The position numbers and the translations under genes were made by a program. The notes under the pieces are model-generated. The model was given only the letters and a program-made list of their open reading frames with translations, was not told where the DNA came from and did not search any database. DNA of 64,000 nucleotides, taken from positions 124,001 to 188,000 of the forward strand of contig JAUCBJ010006695.1 in NCBI GenBank assembly GCA_032718475.1, in the 5' to 3' direction. This document shows, piece by piece, positions 52,045-63,668 of this stretch (positions within the stretch are counted from its first letter, which is position 1; each line of letters starts with the position of its first letter). The DNA is from Nemertoderma westbladi. Taxonomy: Eukaryota; Xenacoelomorpha; Nemertodermatida; Nemertodermatidae.

Positions 52045-52315
52045 CACCTTGGTGTAGTGGTTGCATTGAATTCACATCTCCTGTAGGTTGTGCGTTCGAT
52101 CCTCACATGGGCCAGGGCAGTTTTCGTTTCGGCACGAATGCTTTAAAGGGACCAGCCAGGGCCTGCCTTGCATCCTTAAGTGGTAGCTAAATGAGTACTG
52201 GAGTTTCCTCTGGGGAGTAAAGTTCTGAGGGGACCGCACTGGAAATAAGTCGTCAGACTTTGTGCGTAATCCCTGGCCTAGTGGCCGAAGAAAATTTACT
52301 TTACTTTTTAGTTTT
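52045..52315 (+). mobile_element. tRNA-derived SINE
   Basis: A-box-like TGGTGTAGTGGTTGCA at about 52,053 and B box TGCGTTCGATCC at about 52,091 form a polymerase III promoter. The body contains GCTAAATGAGTACTGGAGTT, similar in position and partly in sequence to the ATGAAATGAGTACCAGTT block of the SINE at 12,680. The tail is AT-rich (GAAAATTTACTTTACTTTTT). It is a different SINE family, perhaps sharing a central domain. Confidence 0.6.
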
Positions 52316-52516
52316 ACTTAACCGTTACTTTGGGGACCGTTGTATGAAACACTTTTATATATACCGCTTATTTTATGAAATTAACTTTTAAATTTCAATG
52401 TCATTTATCTTTGTTTTGGCTTTTTAATTTTTGTATGCAATAGGTTTTATAGTGTAGTAAGAGTAAAGTAACAGTAAAATAAATTCATTTACAGCCAATT
52501 ATAAGATAATTATTAT

Positions 52517-52868
52517 TAAAAGATCGTATCATGATGGAATCAGAGTCTACCACCATTATATCGAGTATAAGGAACAATATGCATTCTTTTTCAGTTTCTA
52601 GTTGCCATGGCAACCAGTAACCTTGGCTAAAAACAAGATACATATTAGGCGCAGCGTTTTTAAATCAACCTCTACCCCCACTATATCGAGTATAAGGAAA
52701 AATATGCAATATATATATTTTACTTTCTAGAAGCCATGGCAACGCGTCAGAATTGTTAATAAAGTGTCTTTAATGCCATGGCAACTAGAAACTGAAAAAG
52801 AATGCATATTGTTCCTTATATGTGATATAATGGTGGTAGACTCTGATTCCATCATGATACGATCACTG
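52517..52868. mobile_element. 350-bp foldback/MITE-like element
   Basis: Arms of about 90 bp (52,522-52,613 and 52,776-52,865) are reverse complements: CGTATCATGATGGAATCAGA at the left against TCTGATTCCATCATGATACG at the right, both running inward to AACTGAAAAAGAATGCAT and CCATGGCAAC. The interior has a second diverged copy of the inner motif (ATATCGAGTATAAGG at about 52,559 and 52,683). Confidence 0.85.
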
Positions 52869-53880
52869 AATACGCATTACAAAGCCCGTTACTATGGACA
52901 TTGTCAATATTGCTATCTTTGAAGGTCGTTTTCGCATGGTTGCTATGGTATTTTCAAAAAAACGAAATATGCCATTAATTTCTTCATATCCAAAATATTA
53001 ATCTGCTATAAATTTTAAATTGTCATATTTACTATAAGAGCTGTTGCTATGGCAATTTTCTCCGTTGCTATGTTTAAGACCCCCTAATTAACGAGCGCAA
53101 CCATTTGGTGAAGTCTACCCAAATTTTTTTAAATGTCCTAAGCATGCACTAAACATCTATGTAGGGTAGCCGAGTCATATATAAAATTCCTACGGGGCCA
53201 TAGGCTGGAGCCTGTACTATTATGAACTATGGGGAATACCATAATGAAATACAAATACGTGTACTAAGTTTCCATGACAACCAAATTAATCTAAACTTAA
53301 ACCAAATCTAAGTAAGGATACTGGCTTTCAGAAGATACCTTGAAATCGTATTTTCGTCCGCATTTCAGCGAGTTATTAAAAATTAAATTGTATCAAATTT
53401 TGCGGGACACCCTGTCCACAAAGTTACCCACGCAATATTTTCATTAATGGAATTTCCCATCAGCGGTAATGTAAATGTGTTATTTAAGTTACCGGTAATT
53501 AAGTGGCTGTTTTGACGCTATCTACCTAACTTAATTAAACATAGAACAGTTAATTAATTAGGTTGATTAGTTTAACATGTGGCTGTTAGTTGTCTCATTG
53601 TTCTCTATTTGTTATTCTGATTCAGAACAAACTTTGAACCGGAATTTGTCCCACCAAGGTAAACCAATTTTCTATCATAAAATACACTAATAATGATATG
53701 AGAGCAACATAAAAAAATTTTTTTTTTGTTTTAAATGTAATTCATAATATAATAATTATAATGTGTATTTAAAATAATTGAATATTATGTAATTTACCCC
53801 TATGTTAATTTATCGGAGTACCTCTGGAATATAGCTTACTGGTACCTGTCAGCCTGTAGACCAGGTTATAGAGGGGTGTA
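52869..53880. other. non-coding
   Basis: AT-rich sequence without a gene or clear repeat structure. The phrase 'gttgctatgg' recurs (near 52,938, 53,043 and 53,067), but without regular spacing. Confidence 0.4.
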
Positions 53881-54028
53881 AACGCTGTGCCGACAGTGTC
53901 GGCATAACGTTGTGCCGACAGTATCGGCGTTACGTTGTGCCGGCAGTGTCGGCGTTACGTTGTGCCGACAGTATCGGCGTAACGTTGTGCCGACAGTGTC
54001 GGCGTTACATTTTGCCGTCAGTGTGCCT
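53881..54028. repeat. 25-bp tandem repeat with a palindromic core
   Basis: Five to six units of GTTGTGCCGACAGTGTCGGC plus GTTAC. GCCGACAGTGTCGGC is self-complementary apart from the centre, so the array could form a row of cruciforms. It is unusually GC-rich for the region. Confidence 0.9.
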
Positions 54029-54467
54029 GGCTAAAATCTAAATAGGAGACTGTTGTATAAGTGATAAGACTGTAGGGTAAATGATTTTTATAACCGCTGA
54101 CTGTGAACGACCCAACAAGTAGTTGTGCGGTACACCGCGCGGTTTACCGCAGCCTATTGAAAAAATGTTAAAAAAATTAATGTAAATTCCTGTTGAATTC
54201 GCATTCGGCAGATAGACAATAATTTACCGCAACGGTACCGCAGGGTGTGAGCGGGCTCCGGGTAGTGTACTGCTGGTGTGTACTTCAATACCGCTAGACC
54301 ATTATGTACAAAGGTACTTTAAAACTGATAGCTCTACTGGTGTTAATAATGTGCCTCTGAGGTCTTTAAGATAAGATAATGCCTTCAACTCATCCACCCT
54401 ATCCTTGTAGACTAAGTAGGCTGACACCGTTTCCAAATAAGGTAATTATCCTGTACTGTGTCATAGT

Positions 54468-55110
54468 GTGAAATTAGTCCTATCTCAATTGCTGCAAAAT
54501 ATTGTAAAAAGACTCTTGTGTGGGAATCAGAATGGGTTTCGTAAAGGTAGAGTTACCTTTAAGCCCATTCTTGCATTTATAAAGATTATTGAAGGCGTAT
54601 CCCAAAGAAATACAGGCGTTTGGCTGTCATCTATGTGGATTTCTTCAAGGCCTTTGATTCTGTGTCATGCCCAAATGTAGCATGATCCAAAATCCATCAG
54701 GCATATGGGATTACCAATTATATCATCAATGGAATCAGAACCGTTTTTGACGGTTACATGACCTTTGTCTCTACAACAGATGGAGATACAGTCCCATTTG
54801 AGGTTCTCTGGGATGCCCTGCAAGGAATATATATATTAGCATCTTTATTCTTGTGGTGGACTATGTGCCGTGATCATCTCTCGATATTCACATTGCAGAT
54901 GGGGTGGAAATATCTCCTCCATTAGGTAGCTATATAGAACAATTTATAGAACAATTTATAGCCAAGCAGAACATCTAACCGATCTTGATTTTGCTGATGA
55001 TCTTGGTTTAATGTGAGATACATTAGAGGGATCAAGTTCCCACAGGAATCATATGGACTCAGGCCAGCAGAAAGTTGATAATTATATCATTCAATCGCTG
55101 AATGGTCTCA
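54468..55110 (+). pseudogene. LINE reverse transcriptase relic
   Basis: Blocks in several frames: QNGFRKGRVTFKPILAFIKI and IIEGVSQRN (fingers), then VDFFKAFDSV (catalytic motif A, near 54,640), then LDFADDLGLM (catalytic FADD box, near 54,985). Frameshifts and stops separate them. Same LINE type as at 9-10 kb and 36 kb, in plus orientation, upstream of P450-2. Confidence 0.75.
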
Positions 55111-55329
55111 GGTCTGTAGAATGAGTTCTGCTACCTTGGATCATGGGCTCGAAGTCTGGTGAAGAACCCCGCATTCGCAAACGAAAAGCCTGCTCTACCA
55201 ATTACCAGCTATCCGGAACCTGGAGGTGCTGTGATATGTAATGCTCTTTAAGGGTACTCCTTTTCTGTGTAGCAATGCAGCCTTTGCTGCTTCATGTAAC
55301 AGCGAAATGGAACTGTAACCTGTGCTAAT

Positions 55330-55390
55330 GACATTCTTGTATTGTTTTGTTAGAATATTGTGCCACTGGAACCTTCTCCTTTGCCATAAT
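55330..55390. repeat. GTTTTGGTTA-type unit, solitary copy
   Basis: TTGTATTGTTTTGTTAGAAT, then CACTGGAACCTTCTCCTTTG, is a diverged copy of the unit tandemly repeated at 4,400-4,912. Confidence 0.45.
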
Positions 55391-55769
55391 ATTAATAATT
55401 GATAAATCGATTAAAAATTGATAAAAATTCAATGAGATGGGATTTGCGACAAGTTTCCTTCCCCCCTGTCTCGAATTATGATAGATTCCCCAAAGTGCAT
55501 ATTAAGTTAGCATAATTGTATGAGAAGTGTTCGAGTGCAGCCTACTAAACAGCTTTGAAGCCTCTTCTCATCTTTACTTGCAAGACATTAGCAGGGGGGG
55601 GGGGGGGGGGGGTTGACGTGTAGCAGTTCAGAATACTACTGAGTTGAAATTAACAAACCCAAAGAGAATAATAAATTTGTCACTGTATCTCATAATCAAA
55701 AAGACAAAAATTATATAGTATATTGTACCAAATTTCTTTCAAATATAGATTTATATATATCGTTTGATT

Positions 55770-55796
55770 GACTAATCCTGTATAGTTATTTCATAT
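55770..55796 (+). promoter_or_regulatory. conserved block upstream of P450-2
   Basis: Match to 37,204-37,230 (ACTAATCCTGTATAGTTATT) at a similar distance from the ATG. It is a candidate promoter or 5' UTR element. Confidence 0.45.
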
Positions 55797-55827
55797 ATGT
55801 CGTTCATGGAATAGTATATACAGTAGA

Positions 55828-57300
55828 ATGGATATTATCGCCATTTTAATATTCTTTATTGCCTCGATTTCAAGCTATATATGTTATTATCATTTTACTA
55901 AAAACACCTTAGGAAACCCCAGACCCCCATCACCAAGTGGTGTGCCAATCCTGGGCAATTTAATCAGTGCATGGAGGTCCAAACATTCACTGGTTATGAC
56001 TTATTGGAAGTGGAGTAAAGAATTATCCTCCAATGTTATTCGGGTGCGTGTCCCAGGCCAAAATATAATAGTACTGAATTCCCTACCTGTGATTCGACAA
56101 GCGTATATCGAACAAAGCAATCTGTTCTCTGGGCGCACAAGTCTCATCACTAAAAGAGGAATTATAATGTCCACGGGACCTATATGGTACCATCAAAGGA
56201 AGTTATTCATGTCAGTGATGCGGCATTTCTATCTTGGGAAAATATCATTTGAGCAACGTGTTGCGGAAGAAGCGACCTACCTATGCCGCTGGATGGAGGA
56301 TGAAGAAGGTTCTCCCTTTGACCCCTTTGTGATGTTCAGCAAATCAGTTTCTAATATTATCAGTGGAATTGTATTTGGAAATCGTTTCGAATATGATGAT
56401 CCTGAGTTTATATATCTCCTACATCTGGTACACCGATCTGTTCGTATTTTCGTATTGCTCTATGCCCTTCCAAAGTTCATTGTTGATGCCTTCGTTGGTG
56501 ACAATTCCAATCCCCACAAACTGTTTGCAAACATGGCTCAAGTTTGTCAGAAACATATAGTTCATCATCGGGAGACCATCGATTATTCCTCCACTCCCAG
56601 GGATTACATAGATGCGCATCTCATGGAAGAGAAGAAGTATTTAGATTCTCTAGATACCAAAACCGCTGACTACTACAATGATTTGAATCTTTCCGAATCA
56701 ATTAGAGACCTCTTCCTTGCAGGCAGTGAGACCACAAGTAGCGCACTCTACTGGTTCATACTAATTCTAGCCACTCATCCTGATGTTCAGAGTAAATGTC
56801 AAAGTCTCCTAGATTCCGAGGTTGGCAGAGACCGACTACCAAATCTCACCGACCTTTCCAAGATACCATATTACGAAGCTTGTTTGCTGGAGGTTCTTCG
56901 ATATAGCGTAATCTTGCCATTGGATATCAGTCGTAAAGTCCCACGTGACGTAACTATCGATTCTTTTACTATCCTGCCTACTGATGCGGTCGTGATAAAT
57001 ATTTGGGCCCTGCTGAGAGACCCTGCTGTCTGGGCCAGGCCTACAGAATTTTACCCAGAACATTTCCTGACAGCAGATGGGTCGGCGGTGATCAAACCCG
57101 ATCATTTCCTTCCATTTGGAGTTGGGGCGAGGTCTTGTGCTGGTCAGCGATTGGCTACCATGGAGTTTCGGATATTTAGCAGCCATTTGATCCACTCGTT
57201 CACTTTTGTGGGGGAGGGAGAAATGCAGTTGGGGGAAGTCGAACACGGTGGAACACGAATTCCTAAATCATATAAAATTCGTGCTATTTCAAGGTTCTAA
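55828..57300 (+). CDS. cytochrome P450, clan-2 type (P450-2)
   Basis: 490 residues, single exon, colinear with P450-1 and about 94% identical by my hand count. The membrane anchor, hinge (RPPSPSGVPILGNL, preceded by a P instead of R), WYHQR, AGSETTSS, EVLR, PEHF and FGVGARSCAG (Cys437) are all intact. Differences cluster in SNLFSGRTSLITKRGIIMST (the region of substrate recognition site 1), just after ExxR (RYSVILPLD; site 5 region) and in LPTDAVVIN. It is probably an active duplicate with changed substrate preference. That is inference. Flanks of about 210 bp upstream and 130 bp downstream are also duplicated. Confidence 0.92.
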   Translation: MDIIAILIFFIASISSYICYYHFTKNTLGNPRPPSPSGVPILGNLISAWRSKHSLVMTYWKWSKELSSNVIRVRVPGQNIIVLNSLPVIRQAYIEQSNLFSGRTSLITKRGIIMSTGPIWYHQRKLFMSVMRHFYLGKISFEQRVAEEATYLCRWMEDEEGSPFDPFVMFSKSVSNIISGIVFGNRFEYDDPEFIYLLHLVHRSVRIFVLLYALPKFIVDAFVGDNSNPHKLFANMAQVCQKHIVHHRETIDYSSTPRDYIDAHLMEEKKYLDSLDTKTADYYNDLNLSESIRDLFLAGSETTSSALYWFILILATHPDVQSKCQSLLDSEVGRDRLPNLTDLSKIPYYEACLLEVLRYSVILPLDISRKVPRDVTIDSFTILPTDAVVINIWALLRDPAVWARPTEFYPEHFLTADGSAVIKPDHFLPFGVGARSCAGQRLATMEFRIFSSHLIHSFTFVGEGEMQLGEVEHGGTRIPKSYKIRAISRF

Positions 57301-57429
57301 TATATTTTACTTTTAATAATTATATAACACTTTACGCTATTAGAATCATAAAACATCCCATTTCAAAAACATTAATTGTAATCAGTAATAAGTAGCTCCA
57401 TAAAGTAAATTGAATTTTATATTAGGCCT

Positions 57430-59170
57430 ATACTCGAATTGCTAGAAAGGAATTGTTCTCATTTGTTCTCACCTGCTTTTCTAACGTAAATGAAAATAAC
57501 TTTAATTAAATATACATATACATATAATATGTGATATTATGATCTCAAATATCAATAATATATTTCGAGCATTTATTTCAAATTTTTTTGATGCACGCGT
57601 CAACTTCGTATTGAAATCTTATATTTATTCTTTGAGAACTATTCAACATTTACGTGTGTGGTTTTTCATACATAACTGTTCGTCGTCATGTACAATCTGT
57701 ATTCTACACCATTATTAACATTGTTTACAACATTGCCTAGCATCAACTTGCGTTGTACCAGAATCTTATTGGCTGTTATCCTCTTATTTTAGCTCTCACC
57801 TCCTCATTGGTTACACTCGTTTGATTATACATTATAATAAGTGCTGTGTCTTTATGTGATAACCTAAGCCCAACTAACTATAACATCTGAGGCAATTAAA
57901 TGTTTAGGTTCGTATTAGTCAATATGGATCTGTAAATTTTCACCGTGTTCATACATTTTCACCGTGTTGCGCATATATTCACACATAAGTGAGCACTCCT
58001 ACCGTGTGGTAGGTATCCCAAGGCAAAGATAGTGTTCACAGACTAAAACATATCGAACCTAATTTAAGCAGATGCATAAGTTACGGCTTGGGGACAATTG
58101 TTTGTTTATTGTCAGCCCATCTGTAAAAGCCTTGACTAATTTCGAAAGTGATCGACTAAACCGCTAATTTAAATTATTAATATATTAATATAAAGTCGAA
58201 TCTTCAATGCGTTGCATTGTGAGCACATCTGAAATGGAGACTCTCCTCCAATATTTTTGAATGCTTGAAACTGGTACATCAATCATCTGCTGGTCAGAAT
58301 CAATATTCACTCTCAGAATATCGTTAAAGCTTTGTAAATAATTAATTTCATCCCAAAAATAGCCATCCTCATTGGGAGTGTAGGGAGTGTATCACATTCT
58401 AATGTGATACACTCCCTTAATAGTTTATTCTAATCATTTAATTTTTGTAATTGTATTACATACATATATTATATATAATAGATAATAATATATCGCAATT
58501 ACAATATTATATATCAATACCGGTACTATTGATAAACAACCGCGACCTCTATACTAACAGCAGAACTGTTGAACAGACCAATACTATCAATAAGTATATT
58601 TTGTGATTCAGTGTCGGTCTGCTACAGTAACTACCCCATGTACCCTATATATTTATTATACCTTTTTTTTTACATTTTTCTTTCTTTATTGTGGGACGAG
58701 CCACGAAAGTAAGCGAGCTTAGCATACAGGTACCCCTAACTCAATTGGTGTGTCTGTTATTTGCTCTGTCCTTCTGTCGTGTTCAATTTTAAACGTTAAT
58801 AACTCAGTCAAATATCGATGAAATCTATCCAAACTTGGTACACTGTACACATGTATAGTCTGGCAAAAGTTTAGAAATTTTCCAAGTTGAATTTGCGTGG
58901 GGTCTTCGTGTACCACCTGCTGTGTAACTGTCATGCAATTATAATAAATTAATCTATCCAAAATTATAAGCCTGTCGCTAGGAGACTGCAGGATATACAC
59001 CGTACTGCTGTTGCTGTAGGTGGTAGGCCTAACAGTCTAGGCTGGTTGTCAGGGTGGTACTGCTGTACTGCAGTATTAGCGACTATTCAGCCAGTAGACA
59101 TATCATGTACGGTACCGTAATCTTATTAAACAGATGTTTAGCAGTACCGGTACTGGTGCAGGGGTACCGT
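57430..59170. other. non-coding
   Basis: AT-rich sequence with no supported gene. A 93-codon frame at 58,719-59,000 (minus) has no features I recognise. A small perfect hairpin is listed separately. Confidence 0.4.
58382..58417. repeat. 17-bp-arm perfect hairpin
   Basis: AGGGAGTGTATCACATT, then CT, then AATGTGATACACTCCCT. It follows a partial direct copy of the arm (GGGAGTGTAGGGAGTGT). Confidence 0.85.
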
Positions 59171-59171
59171 A

Positions 59172-59317
59172 ACCGCAACCGTACCTGTACTGCTGTCCGC
59201 AACCGTACCTGTACTGCTGTCCGCAACCGTACCTGTACTGCTGTCCGCAACCGTACCTGTACTGCTGTCCGCAACCGTACCTGTACTGCTGTCCGCAACC
59301 GTACCTGTACTGCTGTA
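59172..59317. repeat. 24-bp minisatellite
   Basis: Six perfect units of CGCAACCGTACCTGTACTGC plus TGTC. Because 24 is divisible by three, long repetitive frames appear on both strands; they are artefacts. Confidence 0.95.
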
Positions 59318-59319
59318 GG

Positions 59320-62214
59320 TTACTGGTGCCGTCTTCAGGTCGTTAGCGCCACCCACCCATCGGCTCGGCAGCAGCAACCATGGAAGTTTTGATATTATGC
59401 GGACTTACAGACTTAACAGCTTAAGGAATGGTGCAAGTGGAAATGAAACGGACTGACAGATTCTCAGGTTGTACCAGCTGACCTTTATTCCATGTTCCGG
59501 TACCCACTATGCACTAACTGCACTCACTTCCTATCACAGCAACGTGTTGGAATTGTACTTTAAACAACTCGCCATCAAGGCCACCACCTCTGTCTGTCGC
59601 AGTGTCGTTGGCGACCTGGGCTTTTGGTGTATCGCTACTGCGCTAGCGCTACAGGTAAACTGGACAACCGAGGAGCTACAGTAGGACTGGAGAATGCATG
59701 AAACTTTTTGAGAGTAGTTTGGCTGTGAACTTCTATGACATCGATGCCAAGCTGCCAATGCGAAAGTTTTTTAAAGTAATTCACTGCCATCACCCGGTGT
59801 CCGCCACGGCCGCACGTTTGCCTTGACACGTTTGCCTTGACATGTTGCCCTTGAGGCCTTGACACTGCTCCGTGCTTCCGGCTCGGCTGCTCGGGTGCAA
59901 CAGCTGCACAGCCACACATTAACTCACGCTCATGTTTATTTTCACCCAAACTGCCAAATCCCTGCGGCGTATTCTGTCGAAGGGCGTTGAACTGCACCCG
60001 TAACGGTAGGCTGATGCCGGTACAGTACACAGAATCTATTCGAAGCAAGTGAAAGTCTTAAGTGAAGTGAGATCGGATGGATCATTCTATAGTTAAGTTA
60101 TAGTGTTAGTGTCCAGCCAGCCAGTAGTGGTGTCTGCCTGTCACAGTGTCACCCACGTGGTAATAAAGACTTTGGTACATATTGACTGATATGATAGGGA
60201 GAAGGACAGGTGGGGAGGGGGGGGGGGGACTTTCGATGCAATAAAAAGTCATCCCTATCCAGGGGAAATCAATGCCAAACAGCTGATTACTATATTTGTT
60301 ATATTGACTTTAGTGGGGGCCCAAACCCTAATTAAGATTAGATCGATGTAATGTCATTGTATTGTTTTTTTTGTTATAGTATGTATACTATAGGTCGTTA
60401 ATAAATTAAAATATTTATTTATTTATTCTATTGTTGAATAAATATATTAGTTGAATAATAACTATATACGTCATTGTTTATAAAATAGCACTTTATTTAT
60501 AGCGTTACGGCACGAGTGATTTTGAATAAAATGAAATTTTGTATTAACCTCGCTACGCTCGGGTAATAAAATATTGAGTCTAGTGAAAATAATGTTCTAC
60601 ATTATTTACCATGAAATAAATAATTATAAAGTGCTAATTATGAACAATGGCGAATCTAATTTTATTTATTTGTGGGGAATTATTTGTAATTATGCCATGA
60701 AACATTCTAGAGCAACGTAATAATGACGCGGTGACATACTGGAGCAATAGGCTGCCACTGGAGAGCCAAAGGCTCGACAGAGTCTTATGAGGAATAAATA
60801 ATGCAGCCTTTTTAACGGAACATGAGAAACCAACATAAACACCAAAGTAAAACCTCATAAGATAGCATTATGGTGTACCCCCTGTCAAGTAGGCACTTTG
60901 CTTTGATCTTTTTTAGGTCGATTTTTAAAGGATTTTTCCAGAAGAACGGCGAAAGCTAGAACGATTCTGCTTGCGCGATCTGGTAGATGGCCCTAGCGCG
61001 ATAGCTGGGAGTTTTTGTGGAAAAAATCTGTTAATTAATTAATTAGTAATTAGCGATTAAAGATTTCTAATTGATTTTTCTCGAAAAGTATTTGGTTTTT
61101 CCCCTAGCAACGGTGTTTTTTTTTGTTCATCTCGGTAAGATCTAAAAAAAGTTCAGTCATCGCTATGGCCCACCTATTACTGTTAATTAGTACTAATTAG
61201 CCGAAAACTAATTAGCGTCGTAACTCGAAAACACTAAGAGCTATGAAAAAACGTAACATCACAAAGTTGTTCGGAATTTTATTCTACACAAAAAAGTCTT
61301 TGGCGCCGATGCGGTATCTCCTACCGTTAATTAGTAATTAACTAATTACTTAATTACCTAATTGGCGGGGGGGGGGGGCTTTGCCCCCCCGCCCCCCAAA
61401 TCCTTATTCACAAGGTGTACCAAAGCGGTTTACTATTTTACAAATGATAATTACTCTAAAATCTTTTGAATCGAACTAATTAACGATTTTACTAATTAGT
61501 AAAGTTTCCCAAATTAATTAATAATTTATCCAATCCGGCTGCATTATTAATACAGCTGATTCATCAGCCTGGTTTGATGAACTTGATGAAATCATAAAGT
61601 CAGTAGTTGCTGTATGCCATTACTGACTAAAACTATATACCAAACACCTCTTGCCGGTAGCTTCCTCCACAGTCTGTAGTGAGCACCGGTGCAGGTATGG
61701 TAGGCCTACATGTAGGGCATATATAGTGGAGGTTCTTTTGGCAGATAGGCCTAGTCAAAACGTTACATCAGATGCCGTATTTTAGTCAAAACGTACCCTA
61801 TCTTCATATAGTTGAGTATTGTGAATACAGGAATGTCCAAGTACTCCTGTACTTAGTATACCCATCTGCCCATGTACAGTAACTGGCTGACAGTTACCCT
61901 TAGTTTGTAGGCTATAGATGATTGACATTTCTAGCAATGTTCTTAACGTAGGCATTTTACTGGAAGTTATTAATACCATAGTTTACCCCAAAAAAACTAA
62001 AATTACCCAAATCGCACCAAATCAAAATAAATCTTATAACAGCAACACGGGCTATCTGACGATATGGATTAGATCAATGTAGCGGATAGTGACCATTGAA
62101 GGGCTTCTTATGCATGCAAAGGAAAATATGATCAGACCCAAATCACACAGTCAGACCTGATCTTTTGCTGATCAAATACCGGTAGGTGACTTTGCTGATA
62201 TGCAGTAACATTTT
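59320..62214. other. non-coding
   Basis: No supported gene; frames up to 137 codons (59,635-60,048, minus) lack domains and good starts. A third copy of the dispersed repeat (GGGGGACTTTCGATGCAATA, then CCTATCCAGGGGAAATCAAT) lies at 60,205-60,300. A G-run/C-run hairpin (GGGGGGGGGG CTTTG CCCCCCC) lies at about 61,364-61,398. TTAATTAATTAG-type repeats are frequent at 61,020-61,520. Confidence 0.4.
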
Positions 62215-63550
62215 ATGGTATAATTTGATGCGAAAATGTTTTGGCCAGTACTCTGAACCTTCCATTGGGGTCTCAGGTCACGCGCCTACCGTGGTCACTG
62301 TATCTGGCACCTGATTGGCTCAAATATTCAAACGCTGAAAACTTACCTAGGCCTTGACAATTAGTGATAAGATTTTATGCGAATATGTTTTGGATGGTGT
62401 TCTGGATCTCGCGTTGAGGTCCCAAGTCACCCCCATACCGTGGTCATCAGATACGGCGCCTGATTGGCTAATTCTTTGAACGACGATAACTCGAGTTTGC
62501 TTCACTTTGGGATGAAGTTTGAAAGCTAAGAATATTATCTGGAGTATGCCCTAACACACTGACGATGTTTTATAGCTGTTGGATTGTCGGGTTTTGCTAC
62601 GTGGTCTATGATTGGTTAATTTTTTGAAAGGCTATATCTCAAGAAGTATTCACTTTGGAATGATGAAGTTTATTTTTAAATGTTCTCTAGAGTGTTTCCG
62701 ATCCCACTAAAGACATCCAATTGCTGTATGACTACCGGTTTCACGCTTTTGATTGTTTGAATATGCATGAAAATTTTGCATATAATATATCAAGAAGAAT
62801 TAATTTTTGCACAAGGAAATAATACTTACAATGCTCTCTGACATGTCTGGTGTATTTTAAAATCACTGGGGTTGAACAATTGTAATTGGAATACACCTTC
62901 ATGAGTTTTCTTTGTGATTTTAGAGCTTTAAAGGTTCAATATTAAATTTTGTATTAAATAATTATTTTTGTGTTATTTGTTAATATGAGTATATTTCTGT
63001 ATTTGCTGGTATTATATTTTGGGTGTTTTCTTTTGTTATTAGTTTTGGTATTAATTATTTTTTATTAATCCAGGGAATATCCTTATTAACTCTGGGTCCT
63101 CACTCGTTAATTCAGGGACCACCCTCGATAGCTCTGGGTCCACCCTCCTTAATTGAAAACCACCTTTGTCAATTCAACAAATTTGAATAATTTTTTTTTA
63201 TTATAAGGTTTTCCAAGGTGCTGAATTAAAAGATTGAAAATGGTTTTAAATGGCCTGCTTTTATTGTAATTCCATTTCGTGTGATGTGTTTCGTGCCACA
63301 AATTTTTAAAGTATAAATAATATTCCCCCCCCCCCCCCCCCCAGCCCCACCAAAAAAAATGTTTCATTTAACATATATTTACAATAACTAATTGTTGTGG
63401 AATACTGTATATATTATTATTGATGACTACTGATTCGTATGCATGGTTGAAAATTTTGCACATAATTTCAAGAAGAATTCACTTTAGTGCAAATAATTAT
63501 AATTTATATAATGTTGTCTGGTATCTCTGGTGTGTTCCAAAAGACCTCCA
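62215..63550. repeat. degenerate ~170-bp tandem repeats
   Basis: Recurring blocks in the same order: TGATGCGAAAATGTTTTGG near 62,228 and TTATGCGAATATGTTTTGG near 62,376; CCTGATTGGCT near 62,310 and 62,459; CTCAAGAAGTATTCACTTTG near 62,639; ATCAAGAAGAATTAATTTTT near 62,788; TTCAAGAAGAATTCACTTTA near 63,466. Each is followed by a CTCT...TGT(C)T...GTGT region. The copies are diverged, so the array is old. Confidence 0.55.
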
Positions 63551-63636
63551 CTTCCACCACCTTATGGTTATATGTTACTTCCACAAATAATAATACACAA
63601 GTATTATAAATTGGGGAGGGGGGGGGGGGGGGTTAT

Positions 63637-63668
63637 GCGCCTGTCGATTTATACGAATCGACAGGCGC
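63637..63668. repeat. 13-bp-arm perfect hairpin
   Basis: GCGCCTGTCGATT, then TATACG, then AATCGACAGGCGC, immediately after a run of guanines. It looks like a strong transcription-terminator shape, but in animal DNA that is not evidence of function. Confidence 0.7.

Noticed and set aside
59054-59392. 112-codon plus-strand frame with NRTCTAVR repeats and its minus-strand partners
   Set aside because: Produced entirely by the 24-bp minisatellite.
59635-60048. 137-codon minus-strand frame
   Set aside because: No domain, no splice context and no conservation evidence in the window; kept as non-coding.
63637-63668. Rho-independent terminator
   Set aside because: A GC-rich stem is present, but this is a bacterial signal and the window is animal DNA.
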